Shown here piece by piece: positions 56,036 through 64,000 of a stretch of 64,000 nt of DNA. Where the stretch lies: assembly GCA_016706685.1 (NCBI GenBank), contig JADJJE010000056.1, forward strand, positions 123,946 to 187,945. Direction: 5' to 3'. Origin of the DNA: Sandaracinaceae bacterium. GTDB lineage: Bacteria > Myxococcota_A > Polyangia > Polyangiales > Houyiibacteriaceae. Every line of letters begins with the position of its first letter. Within the stretch, counting starts at the first letter, position 1. The notes under the pieces were generated by a model that was not told the origin of the DNA, did not search any database, and saw nothing but the letters and a program-made list of their open reading frames with translations. The position numbers and the translations under genes are program-made.

Positions 56036-57142
56036 TCAGTCGCAGACCGGCTCGGGCCCGCAGCGTCCATCGAAGGTTCCAGGCGACAATTCACAAAAGA
56101 GGCTCTCGCACTGACCGTCTCCCTGGCACGAGTCCCCGTCCGGGTGCGCCCCGTCTGCGCACCACCCGTCGACGCATCGCAATCCGTCCACACAATCGTC
56201 GTGTCGCTCGCAGCCAACGCCGTCCTCGCCGTCCATCGCTCCTGCTGCACAGACGCCTAACGCGCAGCGCAGGCCGGCCGACGCGTCACAGACGACGTAC
56301 TCGCCTACGCGCGCCGCGTTCGGGTCGCCACAGGGTTCCCCGGGTGTCGTCTCGACGCGGTAGGGCACGCACCGGTTCTCCGTCGCTTCGATGGTCGGTA
56401 ACCGACAGAGGGTCCCCGGTTCGCAGGAGTCGTGGCCCTCATCGCACGCTTCGCCAGCGCGCTCCCAGGCAACGCACAGGCCATCGAGACAATAGAGACC
56501 TTGGCCGCAGATGGGGTCGGTGCACGGGTCTCCGGGACCCGCGTCTCCGAGGTCCGCGGTCGGCCCTGTGCCAGCGAGGCAGAAGTCGTTCTCGCAATGG
56601 AGAGGCTCGTCGAGGGTGGTGTGGCACTCGCCCAGCAAGCATGGGTTCCCGAGCGTCCCCAACGAAGAGCACCCGCCACAGAAGTTGGCTCCTCGGCCGC
56701 ACAGACCACTCCGACACTCGAGGTCGTGCCGACACGAGCCGCCGTTCGCGACCTGCCCCTGGTACACGCTGTTGCAGGCGCGACGCACGCTCTCGGTGCC
56801 ATACTGGCACGTCGCCTCGGTCGCGCGGAGGCAGGCCGCGGCGCCTTCCGCGCTGTAGACCACTGTCCCCTCCTCGACGCGGCGCAGGATGCGTAGATCT
56901 ACGACGCTCGTCTGGCTCGTCGCGCCATAGGCGCACCCGTCCTGGTCGTTGTGCTCAGCGCGGTCATATGCTCCGGAGCCGTCAGCGAACGCGCATTCGA
57001 CCGCCCCTCGGCAAAGTGCGCGGCGCAACGCGTCGGGGTACTGCTCCATCGACACCGGCGACTCCGCCGCGCTGCTGCACCCTGCGAACACGAGAAGCGC
57101 CGCCACCAGCCCAGACCACGAACGCGTTCTCGGAGCGCACAT
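56036..57142 (-). CDS. Cys-rich lipoprotein with Dickkopf/EGF-like repeats
   Basis: A 368-residue lipoprotein with lipobox VFAGC and about 35 cysteines in repeats of the form GxxCxxxxxCxxGLxCxxGxC, several times over (GGSCRHDLECRSGLC; CTDPICGQGLYCLDGLC; CERHDDCVDGLRCVDGWC; CQGDGQCESLFC). The repeats resemble small disulfide-rich surface modules frequent in myxobacterial lipoproteins. Likely cell-surface exposed. Function unknown. Confidence 0.72.
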   Translation of the reverse strand: MCAPRTRSWSGLVAALLVFAGCSSAAESPVSMEQYPDALRRALCRGAVECAFADGSGAYDRAEHNDQDGCAYGATSQTSVVDLRILRRVEEGTVVYSAEGAAACLRATEATCQYGTESVRRACNSVYQGQVANGGSCRHDLECRSGLCGRGANFCGGCSSLGTLGNPCLLGECHTTLDEPLHCENDFCLAGTGPTADLGDAGPGDPCTDPICGQGLYCLDGLCVAWERAGEACDEGHDSCEPGTLCRLPTIEATENRCVPYRVETTPGEPCGDPNAARVGEYVVCDASAGLRCALGVCAAGAMDGEDGVGCERHDDCVDGLRCVDGWCADGAHPDGDSCQGDGQCESLFCELSPGTFDGRCGPEPVCD

Positions 57143-57255
57143 ACATACCTCTGTCGAGGGCCGCCACCCAGCGGCCAAGCCAGCGCACCCCATCGAAGGT
57201 ACACGTGGCGCACTAGACTGTCGACCAAGTGATCGATGCTGTGGATTGAGCTTGG

Positions 57256-57867
57256 CTAGCTCGGGTTGGTCAGCGACCGAGCGAGCTCCGAGAGCGCGCG
57301 ATGCCCGTCGCGAAACACCGGCCACCCGTCACCCACGAGGACGGCCTCGATGGTGTCCAGCGCCGCGAGTCGGCGCACCGACTCGATGGCCCGCGCACGG
57401 TCGACCAGCTTCGCGTCCGGCAACAGGGTGAGCGCCCCGGCTCGATGGGCGCGGATGAGGTCGCCCGTGATCAGCGTGGTGCCGTCGACCAAGAGCGCGA
57501 GCTCTCCCGGCGTCTTGCTGCCGTGCAGCTCCATGGCGACCATGCCGGGGACCACCTCGTCCCCCTCGCCGATGAAGCGCTCGCACCGAATGGGGAAGGT
57601 CTCGGCCTCCGCGCGCGGACCCACCAGCGGCGCGTTCGTGCGGGCCGCGAGCTCTTGCGCCGCGCGCGTGTGATCGCTGTTGGTCACGACCACCGCAGCC
57701 ACAGGGCCGAGAGCAGCGAGGTGCGCGAGGTCGTGGGCGGACATCGGCATGGGGTCGACGAGGACCACCCCTTCGGCGCGGACGATGGCGTACCCGTGGA
57801 AGTCGATGTTGCGCGCTTCGTCGAAACACGACCACGAGAACATGGTGGGTTGATGCAGGGTCTTCAT
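57256..57867 (-). CDS. Degenerate MBL-fold protein
   Basis: A 203-residue protein with the metallo-beta-lactamase-like layout (VVLVDPMPM, VVVTNSDHTRAA, VAMELHGSKTPGELAL, TLITGDLIRA) but with an NSDH replacing the HxHxDH zinc motif, so zinc binding is at best partial. It may act as a binding rather than hydrolytic protein. It starts 18 nt after the stop of a lipoprotein gene. A deleted copy of parts of this gene lies at 55961-56029. Confidence 0.8.
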   Translation of the reverse strand: MKTLHQPTMFSWSCFDEARNIDFHGYAIVRAEGVVLVDPMPMSAHDLAHLAALGPVAAVVVTNSDHTRAAQELAARTNAPLVGPRAEAETFPIRCERFIGEGDEVVPGMVAMELHGSKTPGELALLVDGTTLITGDLIRAHRAGALTLLPDAKLVDRARAIESVRRLAALDTIEAVLVGDGWPVFRDGHRALSELARSLTNPS

Positions 57868-57885
57868 GGGGGTGCCGCTAGCGCG

Positions 57886-58353
57886 TCAGGGGCTGACCCG
57901 CACCTCGACGCTGGACGTGACCCCGTCGACCGTCATGGCGATGACGTACGTCCCCGGCGCCGGGAACAAGCTCTCGCCCATCGCCCGCTCGTCGAACGCG
58001 CTCTCGCCCGGAGGCAGCGCGCTCCAGCGGTTCTCGCGGGCCCCGTTCCCGAACGCCAGGTCCAGCGACATGGAGTCCTCCCCGTTCAGCGTGAATGACG
58101 CCATCGCGTGCATGGCGTCGAGCGGCTCGCTGGCCTCGTTCGTCACGGTGCGGCGGAGGCGAAAGGTCGCGCGCTGCGCCATGGTCAGCTGGGCGGGGTG
58201 CGCGGTGATCATCCAGCGCAGCCCGCTCGCACTCGCCGGTGGATCTGCCTCCACCGTGCGCTCCTGAACTCCGGACGCCTCTTGGGGCTCGGCGGGGGTG
58301 CCAGCGCAGCCGCTCAGCAGGAAGACGAGGGAGAACGTGGCGAGTGCGCGCAT
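57886..58353 (-). CDS. Small lipoprotein with Ig-like beta domain
   Basis: A 155-residue lipoprotein (lipobox LLSGC) whose mature part is strand-rich (TFRLRRTVTNEASEPLD; SMSLDLAFGNGA; GTYVIAMTVDG), resembling BsuPI-type proteinase-inhibitor-like Ig folds. The pattern is not strong enough for a firm call. ATG at 58353 gives a normal-length signal peptide. Likely cotranscribed with the MBL-fold gene 18 nt downstream. Confidence 0.62.
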   Translation of the reverse strand: MRALATFSLVFLLSGCAGTPAEPQEASGVQERTVEADPPASASGLRWMITAHPAQLTMAQRATFRLRRTVTNEASEPLDAMHAMASFTLNGEDSMSLDLAFGNGARENRWSALPPGESAFDERAMGESLFPAPGTYVIAMTVDGVTSSVEVRVSP

Positions 58354-58428
58354 GGGCCATGGTACCACCCGCGCCCCGCGAAGCTTTGCTACCAGCGGAT
58401 CACGGCGACACGACGGGCCGAACATGGC

Positions 58429-59166
58429 TCACGGCGCGCAAGCCCCGCGATGTTCGAGCGTCTGCTGCGCCGCTCGGACCAGGCACGGGTTGTCGTACGT
58501 CACCCCATCGCACGCGCAGACCGGCTCGCTCACGGCGTCGCAGCTGGTGGGGATGGGGACGCAGGTGCCGTGTTGATCCGTGACCGGGTCACACGGGTCG
58601 AAGGCGCCGCGGAAGCGGCAGTACTCACCCTCGTCGCACAGCACGTGCCAGACGGTCCCGCAGAGCGAGCAGGCGCTGTGGGCGGCTTCGCAGTCTTCGT
58701 CGTTCGCGAACAGATCCCCACACACATCTCCGCTGCAAGAGCAGCCGGACAGCGACCGGCAGTCGACTCCGTTCCACCAGTAACCCAGGATGGCGTCGCA
58801 GTCGCCAACCGCAGCGTCGCTCACGTCCATGGCGGGGGCACAATCGAGCGGTGCGCAGTCGAACTCGTCTGCGATGGGGCAGCCGTCGTACACATCGGAG
58901 ACGCACACGTCCGACTCCCCCGGGCAGGTGGCGCAGCAGTGCTCGTCCGCGTCACACGTCGTGCCGCCGCACGCCTCTTCGCCAGCGTCCGCTCCGGCAT
59001 CGTCCACAGCTTCGCCGGCATCGCCAGCATCAGGCCCGGCGTCGTCTGGCGGGGCGGCGCTGTCCACCTGCGCGTCGGCGCCGAGGTCCGCTCCTTCCGG
59101 TGCGCCACCGCCGCAGCCGCACACGGCCAGCGCAAGAAAGAGCATCACCCCCACGTTCCTCGGCAT
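58429..59166 (-). CDS. Kazal-domain Cys-rich lipoprotein
   Basis: A 245-residue lipoprotein (lipobox AVCGC) with an Asp/Ala-rich linker (about 25-62), two groups of disulfide-type Cys repeats and a C-terminal Kazal motif: EPVCACDGVTYDNPCLV at about residues 215-231, then a terminal Cys. Kazal domains inhibit serine proteases. Only one is visible. It probably faces the outside. Terminator-like hairpin 59181-59200 lies before its start on the opposite reading. Confidence 0.8.
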   Translation of the reverse strand: MPRNVGVMLFLALAVCGCGGGAPEGADLGADAQVDSAAPPDDAGPDAGDAGEAVDDAGADAGEEACGGTTCDADEHCCATCPGESDVCVSDVYDGCPIADEFDCAPLDCAPAMDVSDAAVGDCDAILGYWWNGVDCRSLSGCSCSGDVCGDLFANDEDCEAAHSACSLCGTVWHVLCDEGEYCRFRGAFDPCDPVTDQHGTCVPIPTSCDAVSEPVCACDGVTYDNPCLVRAAQQTLEHRGACAP

Positions 59167-59180
59167 GCCCTCACGGTATG

Positions 59181-59200
59181 TGCCACGGGCCCCTGTGGCA
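59181..59200 (-). terminator. Hairpin between glycosidase and Kazal lipoprotein
   Basis: TGCCAC at 59181-59186 pairs with GTGGCA at 59195-59200 around an 8-nt loop, in the 64-nt spacer between two minus-strand genes. It may end the glycoside-hydrolase transcript or act as an operator for the Kazal gene; no T-tract decides. Confidence 0.4.
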
Positions 59201-59230
59201 AGGGTGGCCCACCGCGGGCGGGCTGCTACG

Positions 59231-61669
59231 TCAGGGCTCCACCCACAAGAGCAGCGCGCGGCTCGCGGCGAGGTCCACGGTGGCTTCGTCGGCCCGCGGC
59301 AGGCGCACGCGCCTTCCGTCCACCGGGTCCAGCAAGCTCGCGCGGCGGCCGGGAACGCGGATGTCGAGCGTGGCGCGGCAGCTGGCCGGGTGCTCGTTGA
59401 ACAGCAGGAAGAGGTGCCCCTCGGCCAGCTCGCGGTGAGCCGTGGACACGGTGGTGCAGTCGCCGCTGCGCACGCTCAGCAGGGGCAGCACGCCCTCGGC
59501 AGCCAGCGCCGCCGCGAGCTCGTCGTTCGCGTCCACCACCTGCGCCGCAGCGCGAACGGCTGCGGCATCCGCTGCGATCTGAGCATCGCGCGCGGCGGCA
59601 TCGACCAAACCGCGGGCACGTCCGGGCAGCTCGCCCAGCACCACCACCGGCACGCCCGCCGCCAAGAGCTGCACCACGGCGGCCAGCTCGTCGGGGTGGG
59701 CCACGTGCCAGTCGGTGAGGATCAGCGCCCGGTACGACGCAGCCCCCACCACCAGCTGCCCACCCTCGGCGCGCGCGCCCGCCAGCATGCTCGGGCTGAT
59801 GCGGTCATAGGGGTAGCCCGCCCGTCGCAGCGCGAGGCTCGTGTCGCTCTCGCCCTGCTCGGCGCGCAGGCGCCCCACGCGGATGGACGCGGCGTCGGGG
59901 ACCTCGCGCTCGGGGAGCAGCCACGCCACCTGCGAGCGGTCGACGCCGCGCGTCATGGCGTACGACAGGCGCGTGAGCGCGCGGTTGAACTCCGGGAGGA
60001 ACGCCCAGTCGGGCTCGCCCACGCGGACGTCGCTGGTGATGGGAATCGGGCCCGCGCTGACCACCCCGCTCGCGGGGTCCGGGGCGAACGGGTACCAGCG
60101 CGCGCCGTTGCTGCGCGTGTAGGGATACGCCGCGCCGTGGAACACCAGCCGGTTGATGCCCGCGATGTACGCACGCCCCGCCAGCATCCAGAGCTCGTCC
60201 TGCGAGAGCGGCGAGGGGCTCGGGTTGATGACCACGAAGCTCTCGGAGCTCACCACGCGGCGCCCCGCCACGTGCGCGGCCGACCCCGCCAGCTCGAGGA
60301 AGTCCATGATGCCCACGGCAAACAGCCCCTCCGACTCGGGCACGTCGGCCAGCGCGTAGGCGTCGAGCACGTGCGCGTAGCCGCCGTGGGCCTGCATGCG
60401 GAGCGCGACGCCGCGCTCGCTCGCGAACTCCGCCACGGGCTCGATGAAGCCCTCCGTGAAGAGCCGCGCGCGCACGTCCTCGTAGTCCTCGCGGGCGCGC
60501 TCGCCGCGGCCGGACTGGCTGGCAAAGGCCGGTGGCCCTGCGCCGCGCAGGATGTCCACGTACTTCGACTCGCCTCCCTCGCGGAAGAGGAAGGGCAGCT
60601 CGGCGGTGAGCGCGTAGCCGGTGTCGCTCGCGAAGCGCGCGGCGAAGGGAGCCGACCAGGGCAGCTCGCCCACGAACTCGAAGCTGTCCACGAAGACCTC
60701 GTCCGGCGCGAGCGGCGCGAGCGCGTCCAGCCACGGCGCGCTCTGCTCGGCCAGCAGCCGCTCGGCGCCACGCGGGTCGAGGTGGTCGATGACGTGAGCG
60801 TCCTCGACAGCGCCTGGGAACGCGGCGCCTGCCACCACGTGATCGACCGTGTGCTCGTACACGAACAGCAGCGCGTGCGCCCCGGCGGGCACGCTGTGCT
60901 GGAGGCTGCCGGCGACCACCGACGACGTCACGTCCACGGGGACACCCAGCACCGGCGGCGTGGCGGCCGCGTCCACGATGGGGACCAGCTGGACGGACAG
61001 CAGCGTGGCCTCCGGGTCGAACGCACCCGTGACGGGGAAGAACCCGTTGCTCCCCGCCACCCAGCTGGGCTCGCTGGGCGTGGGGATGGCGATGTCCACG
61101 TCCAGCGGCCCAGTCACGTCCATCCGCTCGTACAGCAGCTCGCGCGGGCGGACGTCCGTGCTGAAGACGCCGCCCGAAGGCCACCCGCTGCCGAGCGTGA
61201 GCGTGGTGCTCAGCTGGCGCTCGTCGGCCGCACGCAAGAACGCCCCCACGTGCTCGAGGTACTCCGCGCTGCCCACCGTGCGCACGCGCGGGTCTGCGTC
61301 GACGTCAGCCTGCGACATGCCGAACAGCAGCGTCTGCAGCTCGACCCCCGCGAAGCCCACGTCGGCCAGGCGCGCCACCTCGGCCTCGATCGTGGCGTCG
61401 TCCACCGAGCCACCCGGCCACCACCAGCGCACGTGCGGGCCCAGCTCCGCGGGAGGCGTTCGGAACAGGGACTCGTCGAAGCGCTCGTCGCTCGGGTCCG
61501 GCGGGCTGTCCGAGCACGCCACGAGCAGCGCGGAGCAAACCGCGACGGCGCTCAGCAGACGGAGCGAGTGCGACGTCGGTGGTGCGCCTCGGCGCGGGGT
61601 GCGCTGCTGGTCGAGGGAGACGGTAGCGCGCCGACCGCGGTGGCGCGTGGGGGACGGGAGGGGGGTCAT
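59231..61669 (-). CDS. GH106-like (alpha-L-rhamnosidase-type) glycosidase lipoprotein
   Basis: An 812-residue secreted enzyme. After a lipobox (LLVAC, about residue 52) the domain opens with VRWWWPGGSVDDATIEAEVARLADVGFAGVEL, the start of GH106-type TIM-barrel proteins that are usually annotated alpha-L-rhamnosidases. Later segments include FVDSFEFVGELPW and RMQAHGGYAHVLDAY, typical of these barrels, and the C-terminus is a beta-rich accessory domain. Length is within the lower range of the family. The N-region before the membrane-like segment is long (about 36 residues), so an internal GTG start may be used. Confidence 0.8.
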   Translation of the reverse strand: MTPLPSPTRHRGRRATVSLDQQRTPRRGAPPTSHSLRLLSAVAVCSALLVACSDSPPDPSDERFDESLFRTPPAELGPHVRWWWPGGSVDDATIEAEVARLADVGFAGVELQTLLFGMSQADVDADPRVRTVGSAEYLEHVGAFLRAADERQLSTTLTLGSGWPSGGVFSTDVRPRELLYERMDVTGPLDVDIAIPTPSEPSWVAGSNGFFPVTGAFDPEATLLSVQLVPIVDAAATPPVLGVPVDVTSSVVAGSLQHSVPAGAHALLFVYEHTVDHVVAGAAFPGAVEDAHVIDHLDPRGAERLLAEQSAPWLDALAPLAPDEVFVDSFEFVGELPWSAPFAARFASDTGYALTAELPFLFREGGESKYVDILRGAGPPAFASQSGRGERAREDYEDVRARLFTEGFIEPVAEFASERGVALRMQAHGGYAHVLDAYALADVPESEGLFAVGIMDFLELAGSAAHVAGRRVVSSESFVVINPSPSPLSQDELWMLAGRAYIAGINRLVFHGAAYPYTRSNGARWYPFAPDPASGVVSAGPIPITSDVRVGEPDWAFLPEFNRALTRLSYAMTRGVDRSQVAWLLPEREVPDAASIRVGRLRAEQGESDTSLALRRAGYPYDRISPSMLAGARAEGGQLVVGAASYRALILTDWHVAHPDELAAVVQLLAAGVPVVVLGELPGRARGLVDAAARDAQIAADAAAVRAAAQVVDANDELAAALAAEGVLPLLSVRSGDCTTVSTAHRELAEGHLFLLFNEHPASCRATLDIRVPGRRASLLDPVDGRRVRLPRADEATVDLAASRALLLWVEP

Positions 61670-61800
61670 GCGACCGAGATCATGCCGGACAGTCCCGGCG
61701 GGCGGAACGACTCAGGCGGGCCTCGAATGGAACCCTGGTGGCACTCCTCCGAAACGGCACGCTCCATGATTCGCGACGGCGATCAGCGTATCTTGCCGTG

Positions 61801-63789
61801 ATGCGACCGCCGCGCCCAACGCTGATCCTCGCCGCAGCAGCCGTCATGGCCGCCTCGCTCGGCTCCGTCGCCCACGCCGACGCCCCTCCGCGCCTCGTCG
61901 CGCTCGACGCGAACGGCGGGTGCGTGGTCCTCGGCGACTCGGACGTTCGGTGCTTCGGCCTGAGCCCGGTCTCGGTGCAAGGCGCGGGCATGGCGCGCAT
62001 CGTGGGCATCCCCGCGCGCGTGGAGTCGATCGTCGCCACGGGGGGCCTCGGGTGCGTCCTCACGGCAGGGCACGAGCTCTTTTGTTTCGGTGAGCGGCAC
62101 CGAGACGAACTCGATGACGAGCTCCCGCGGCTCCGCGCCGCCTGCGAGCGCGACACGGACTACAGCCGCATCGAGCAATGCACCGCCGCCGTCGACGCCC
62201 TCGCCGAGGCGGCACCATTCACCGCACGTCGCATCGCCGGCGACGTGGCCGGGGTGGCGTTGGCCATCGACGCGATCTGCCACATCGAGCAACGCTCCGG
62301 CGTGGTGCGCTGCCGCTCGCTCGCGGAGCGCGGCGAGCCCGTGAGCCCGATCGCGCACGTGAGCTGGAACGCACGCGCCAACGGCCGCGCCGTCCGAGTC
62401 GCGATCGGCGACACGCACGCGTGCGCCACGAACGAAGCCGGCCAGGTGCACTGCTGGGGCAACCCGGAGCACGCCGGTGTGGGTCGCGCGGGCTCGGCGC
62501 GAAGCCTGCGCCGCCCCGTCCGCGTCGACGGGATCGAAGGCGCGACGGATGTCGCGTGCAGCGTGACGGGTGGCTGTGCCCGGACCAGCGCGGGCACGCT
62601 TCGATGCTGGGGCGAGGCGTCTCGCTCCGACTACGTGGCCGCGGCCGGCGGCGACGGCATGTTGGACGTCGCGGCCATCGCTGGCACGTGGACGCACCTG
62701 TGCGCTTCGCGGTCCGACGGACGCGTCTTCTGCTGGGGGCCGAACACGCAGGGTGAGCTCGGCGTCGGCGACCTCGTCGCGCATGCGTCCCCCGTCGAGG
62801 TCCCGGCGCTCCGCGGTGCGACGGCACTCGCAGTCGACCTCCATGGGACGTGCGGCGTGGTTGGCGCCGAGGTCCGCTGCGCGGGCAACGCGCGGCACCG
62901 GCGCTTCGGCTCGTATGCCGACCTCGAGTACCCTTCGTTTCTCCCGATGCTCGAGTCGAACGGCGTGCCCGCGCGCGCCCGCTCCTTTGGCGTTGGGCTG
63001 AGCACGTCCTGTCTTCGGGGCGACGACGGCCGGTGGCGCTGCACCGCCATCCATCCACCCACGGGCAGCGTGGTGCTGGCGCCCGCGTTCGAAGGGGCGA
63101 CGGACGTCGAGACGGTGCGCGGAGGGTGCATCTTGCGGTCGAACGGCGAAGCGCGCTGTGGGACCCGGTCCATCAGCGACGTCGCCTGGGTCACGTCCGC
63201 GGGAGGCCCCTTCACCGTGCGCCTGCGCGACGGACGCATCCTCAGCGGGCAAGACCCGTCGCGCGAGCCGAGCGTCATCGACCTCGGCATCCCCGATGCG
63301 CGCGAGCTGGTCGCGCTCGACGACCTGGTGTGCGGCCTCGACCGCAACGGCGGCGTCCGCTGCGCCACGGCAGCAGCGCCGTCCTTCGTGCCCGGCGCCT
63401 TCGAAGGTGGCGGCTTCGAGCGACTCGTCGGCGGCGGGAGGCGCGTGTGCGCTCGGACGGGAAGCGCCGCGCATCGGTGCGCCCCGCAGGACGGCCTGCG
63501 AACCCGCCATCGAGGCGGCGCCACCGAGGTCGGTCCGGCGAACACCGCAGGGTTCAGCGTCTTCTTCGACTCGTTCTGCGCCCTCGATGCGAGCCGCACC
63601 CTGACCTGCCGGCGGGGTTCGGCCACCGCCACACTCACCCAAGTCACGGCCTTCGAGAGCGTCGGCGTGCACACCTGCGCGCGGCGCGTCGACGGAAGCA
63701 TCCACTGCCGCAGCGACGACAACGCCCCCTGGGCGACAGGCGCGATCCGCTACCTGTTCACCACGCCCCGCCCGATGGAGATCCGGTAG
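61801..63789 (+). CDS. Secreted RCC1-like beta-propeller protein
   Basis: A 662-residue protein with signal peptide (to about residue 25). Roughly seven to twelve RCC1-type repeats are seen; clear ones are HACATNEAGQVHCWGNPEHAGVG and HLCASRSDGRVFCWGPNTQGELGVGD. Each carries one or two Cys, so repeats are probably disulfide-linked, an adaptation to the envelope. RCC1-like secreted proteins are frequent in myxobacteria but their function is not known. ATG at 61801 leads directly into the signal peptide; frame continues upstream to 61738. Confidence 0.83.
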   Translation: MRPPRPTLILAAAAVMAASLGSVAHADAPPRLVALDANGGCVVLGDSDVRCFGLSPVSVQGAGMARIVGIPARVESIVATGGLGCVLTAGHELFCFGERHRDELDDELPRLRAACERDTDYSRIEQCTAAVDALAEAAPFTARRIAGDVAGVALAIDAICHIEQRSGVVRCRSLAERGEPVSPIAHVSWNARANGRAVRVAIGDTHACATNEAGQVHCWGNPEHAGVGRAGSARSLRRPVRVDGIEGATDVACSVTGGCARTSAGTLRCWGEASRSDYVAAAGGDGMLDVAAIAGTWTHLCASRSDGRVFCWGPNTQGELGVGDLVAHASPVEVPALRGATALAVDLHGTCGVVGAEVRCAGNARHRRFGSYADLEYPSFLPMLESNGVPARARSFGVGLSTSCLRGDDGRWRCTAIHPPTGSVVLAPAFEGATDVETVRGGCILRSNGEARCGTRSISDVAWVTSAGGPFTVRLRDGRILSGQDPSREPSVIDLGIPDARELVALDDLVCGLDRNGGVRCATAAAPSFVPGAFEGGGFERLVGGGRRVCARTGSAAHRCAPQDGLRTRHRGGATEVGPANTAGFSVFFDSFCALDASRTLTCRRGSATATLTQVTAFESVGVHTCARRVDGSIHCRSDDNAPWATGAIRYLFTTPRPMEIR

Positions 63790-63857
63790 GAGCAGGCGTC
63801 AGGCGCGCACCAAGACGAAGGGCGACCCGTCACGGGAATCGCCCTTGAATCAGCACG

Positions 63858-63940
63858 TGGTGGCGAGACGGACTCGAACCGGGCCTCCCGAAGAAAGCGG
63901 ATTTTTGAATCCACCGCGTCTGCCATTCCGCCACTCGGCC
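63858..63940 (-). tRNA. tRNA-Leu-like gene (anticodon apparently CAA), irregular
   Basis: An 83-nt type II (long variable arm) tRNA-like sequence reads GGCCGAGTGGCGGAATGGCA at its 5' end, typical of tRNA-Leu, has an anticodon arm with TTCAAAA as loop core, a variable arm with a TTC turn, a T loop of TTCGAGT and an encoded CCA. The pairing is imperfect: acceptor strands fit only if one C is bulged, the anticodon loop has one extra A (eight bases), and two T-stem pairs mismatch. It may be a decayed copy, or two homopolymer indels may be sequencing errors. Confidence 0.65.
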
Positions 63941-64000
63941 AGGAGAGGCGGGTGTCTAACGCGACCCGCCGGTGCCGTCAATCCCCACACGGCTGGTGGG

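Noticed and set aside
58790..61801. 1000-codon plus-strand frame opposite the GH106-like gene
   Set aside because: The product is low-complexity and Arg/Ala/His-rich with no motif, whereas the minus strand encodes a recognisable lipoprotein enzyme.
63790..64000. tRNA-associated attachment site for an integrated element
   Set aside because: No integrase or direct repeat of the tRNA 3' end is seen in the window.

Overview
The window is GC-rich DNA from a free-living Gram-negative bacterium, most likely a myxobacterium-like member of the Myxococcota (class Polyangia; inference from gene content, no marker gene was compared). The signs are many lipoproteins whose lipobox Cys is followed by Ala/Asp/Gly/Ser-rich linkers or Cys-rich repeats, two Pkn-type Ser/Thr kinases (one fused to a receiver domain), several acyl-CoA dehydrogenases, a Kazal-domain lipoprotein, an RCC1-type secreted propeller, an ImpA/M60-like metallopeptidase and hexanucleotide-phased intergenic repeats. 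No prophage, insertion sequence or CRISPR array was seen.

Layout. 1-8.2 kb: 3' end of a sigma-70 gene, a convergent repeat-bearing spacer, a tightly overlapping tetR-dus-rlmN-like operon divergent from a cytochrome P450, a membrane protein, a PHA-granule-type protein, and a coaX operon. 8.2-19.4 kb: secreted or lipid-anchored proteins, TRAP transporter membrane subunits without a visible binding protein, an HExxH lipoprotein, an acyl-CoA dehydrogenase and a secreted FAM20C/PI-kinase-like protein. 19.4-28 kb: small proteins, an acyl-CoA dehydrogenase-like protein lacking its usual C-terminal catalytic motif, two divergent kinases, and a large lipoprotein joining two lamin-tail-type domains to a dikinase-type phosphohistidine plus ATP-binding module. 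28-33 kb: an SDR, a stand-alone miniature RpoC N-terminal homologue facing a GreA/GreB-family gene, an isovaleryl-CoA-dehydrogenase-type enzyme, and a less GC-rich two-gene cassette ending in a PIN-domain protein. 33-46 kb: mostly housekeeping (hydrolase, LysM-MepA endopeptidase, RdgB, DUF3604-PPIase-HupE operon, Lon, MFS, Kef-type antiporter). 46-64 kb: a GST-like gene divergent from a WYL regulator with a clear palindromic operator, then a long run of secreted lipoproteins, glycoside hydrolases and peptidases, a decayed gene fragment, and an irregular tRNA-Leu-like gene.

How the genes work together. Most units are short: one to three genes, often with 4-nt start/stop overlaps. GC-rich hairpins without T-tracts sit between several convergent pairs and probably act as two-way terminators. 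The most unusual observations are the RpoC-like mini-protein beside a Gre factor, the extracytoplasmic glucan-water-dikinase-like lipoprotein, the secreted FAM20C-like protein, the PIN protein coupled to a 250-residue partner, the TRAP permease with a long acidic repeat tail, and the related hexamer-phased repeats in two spacers.
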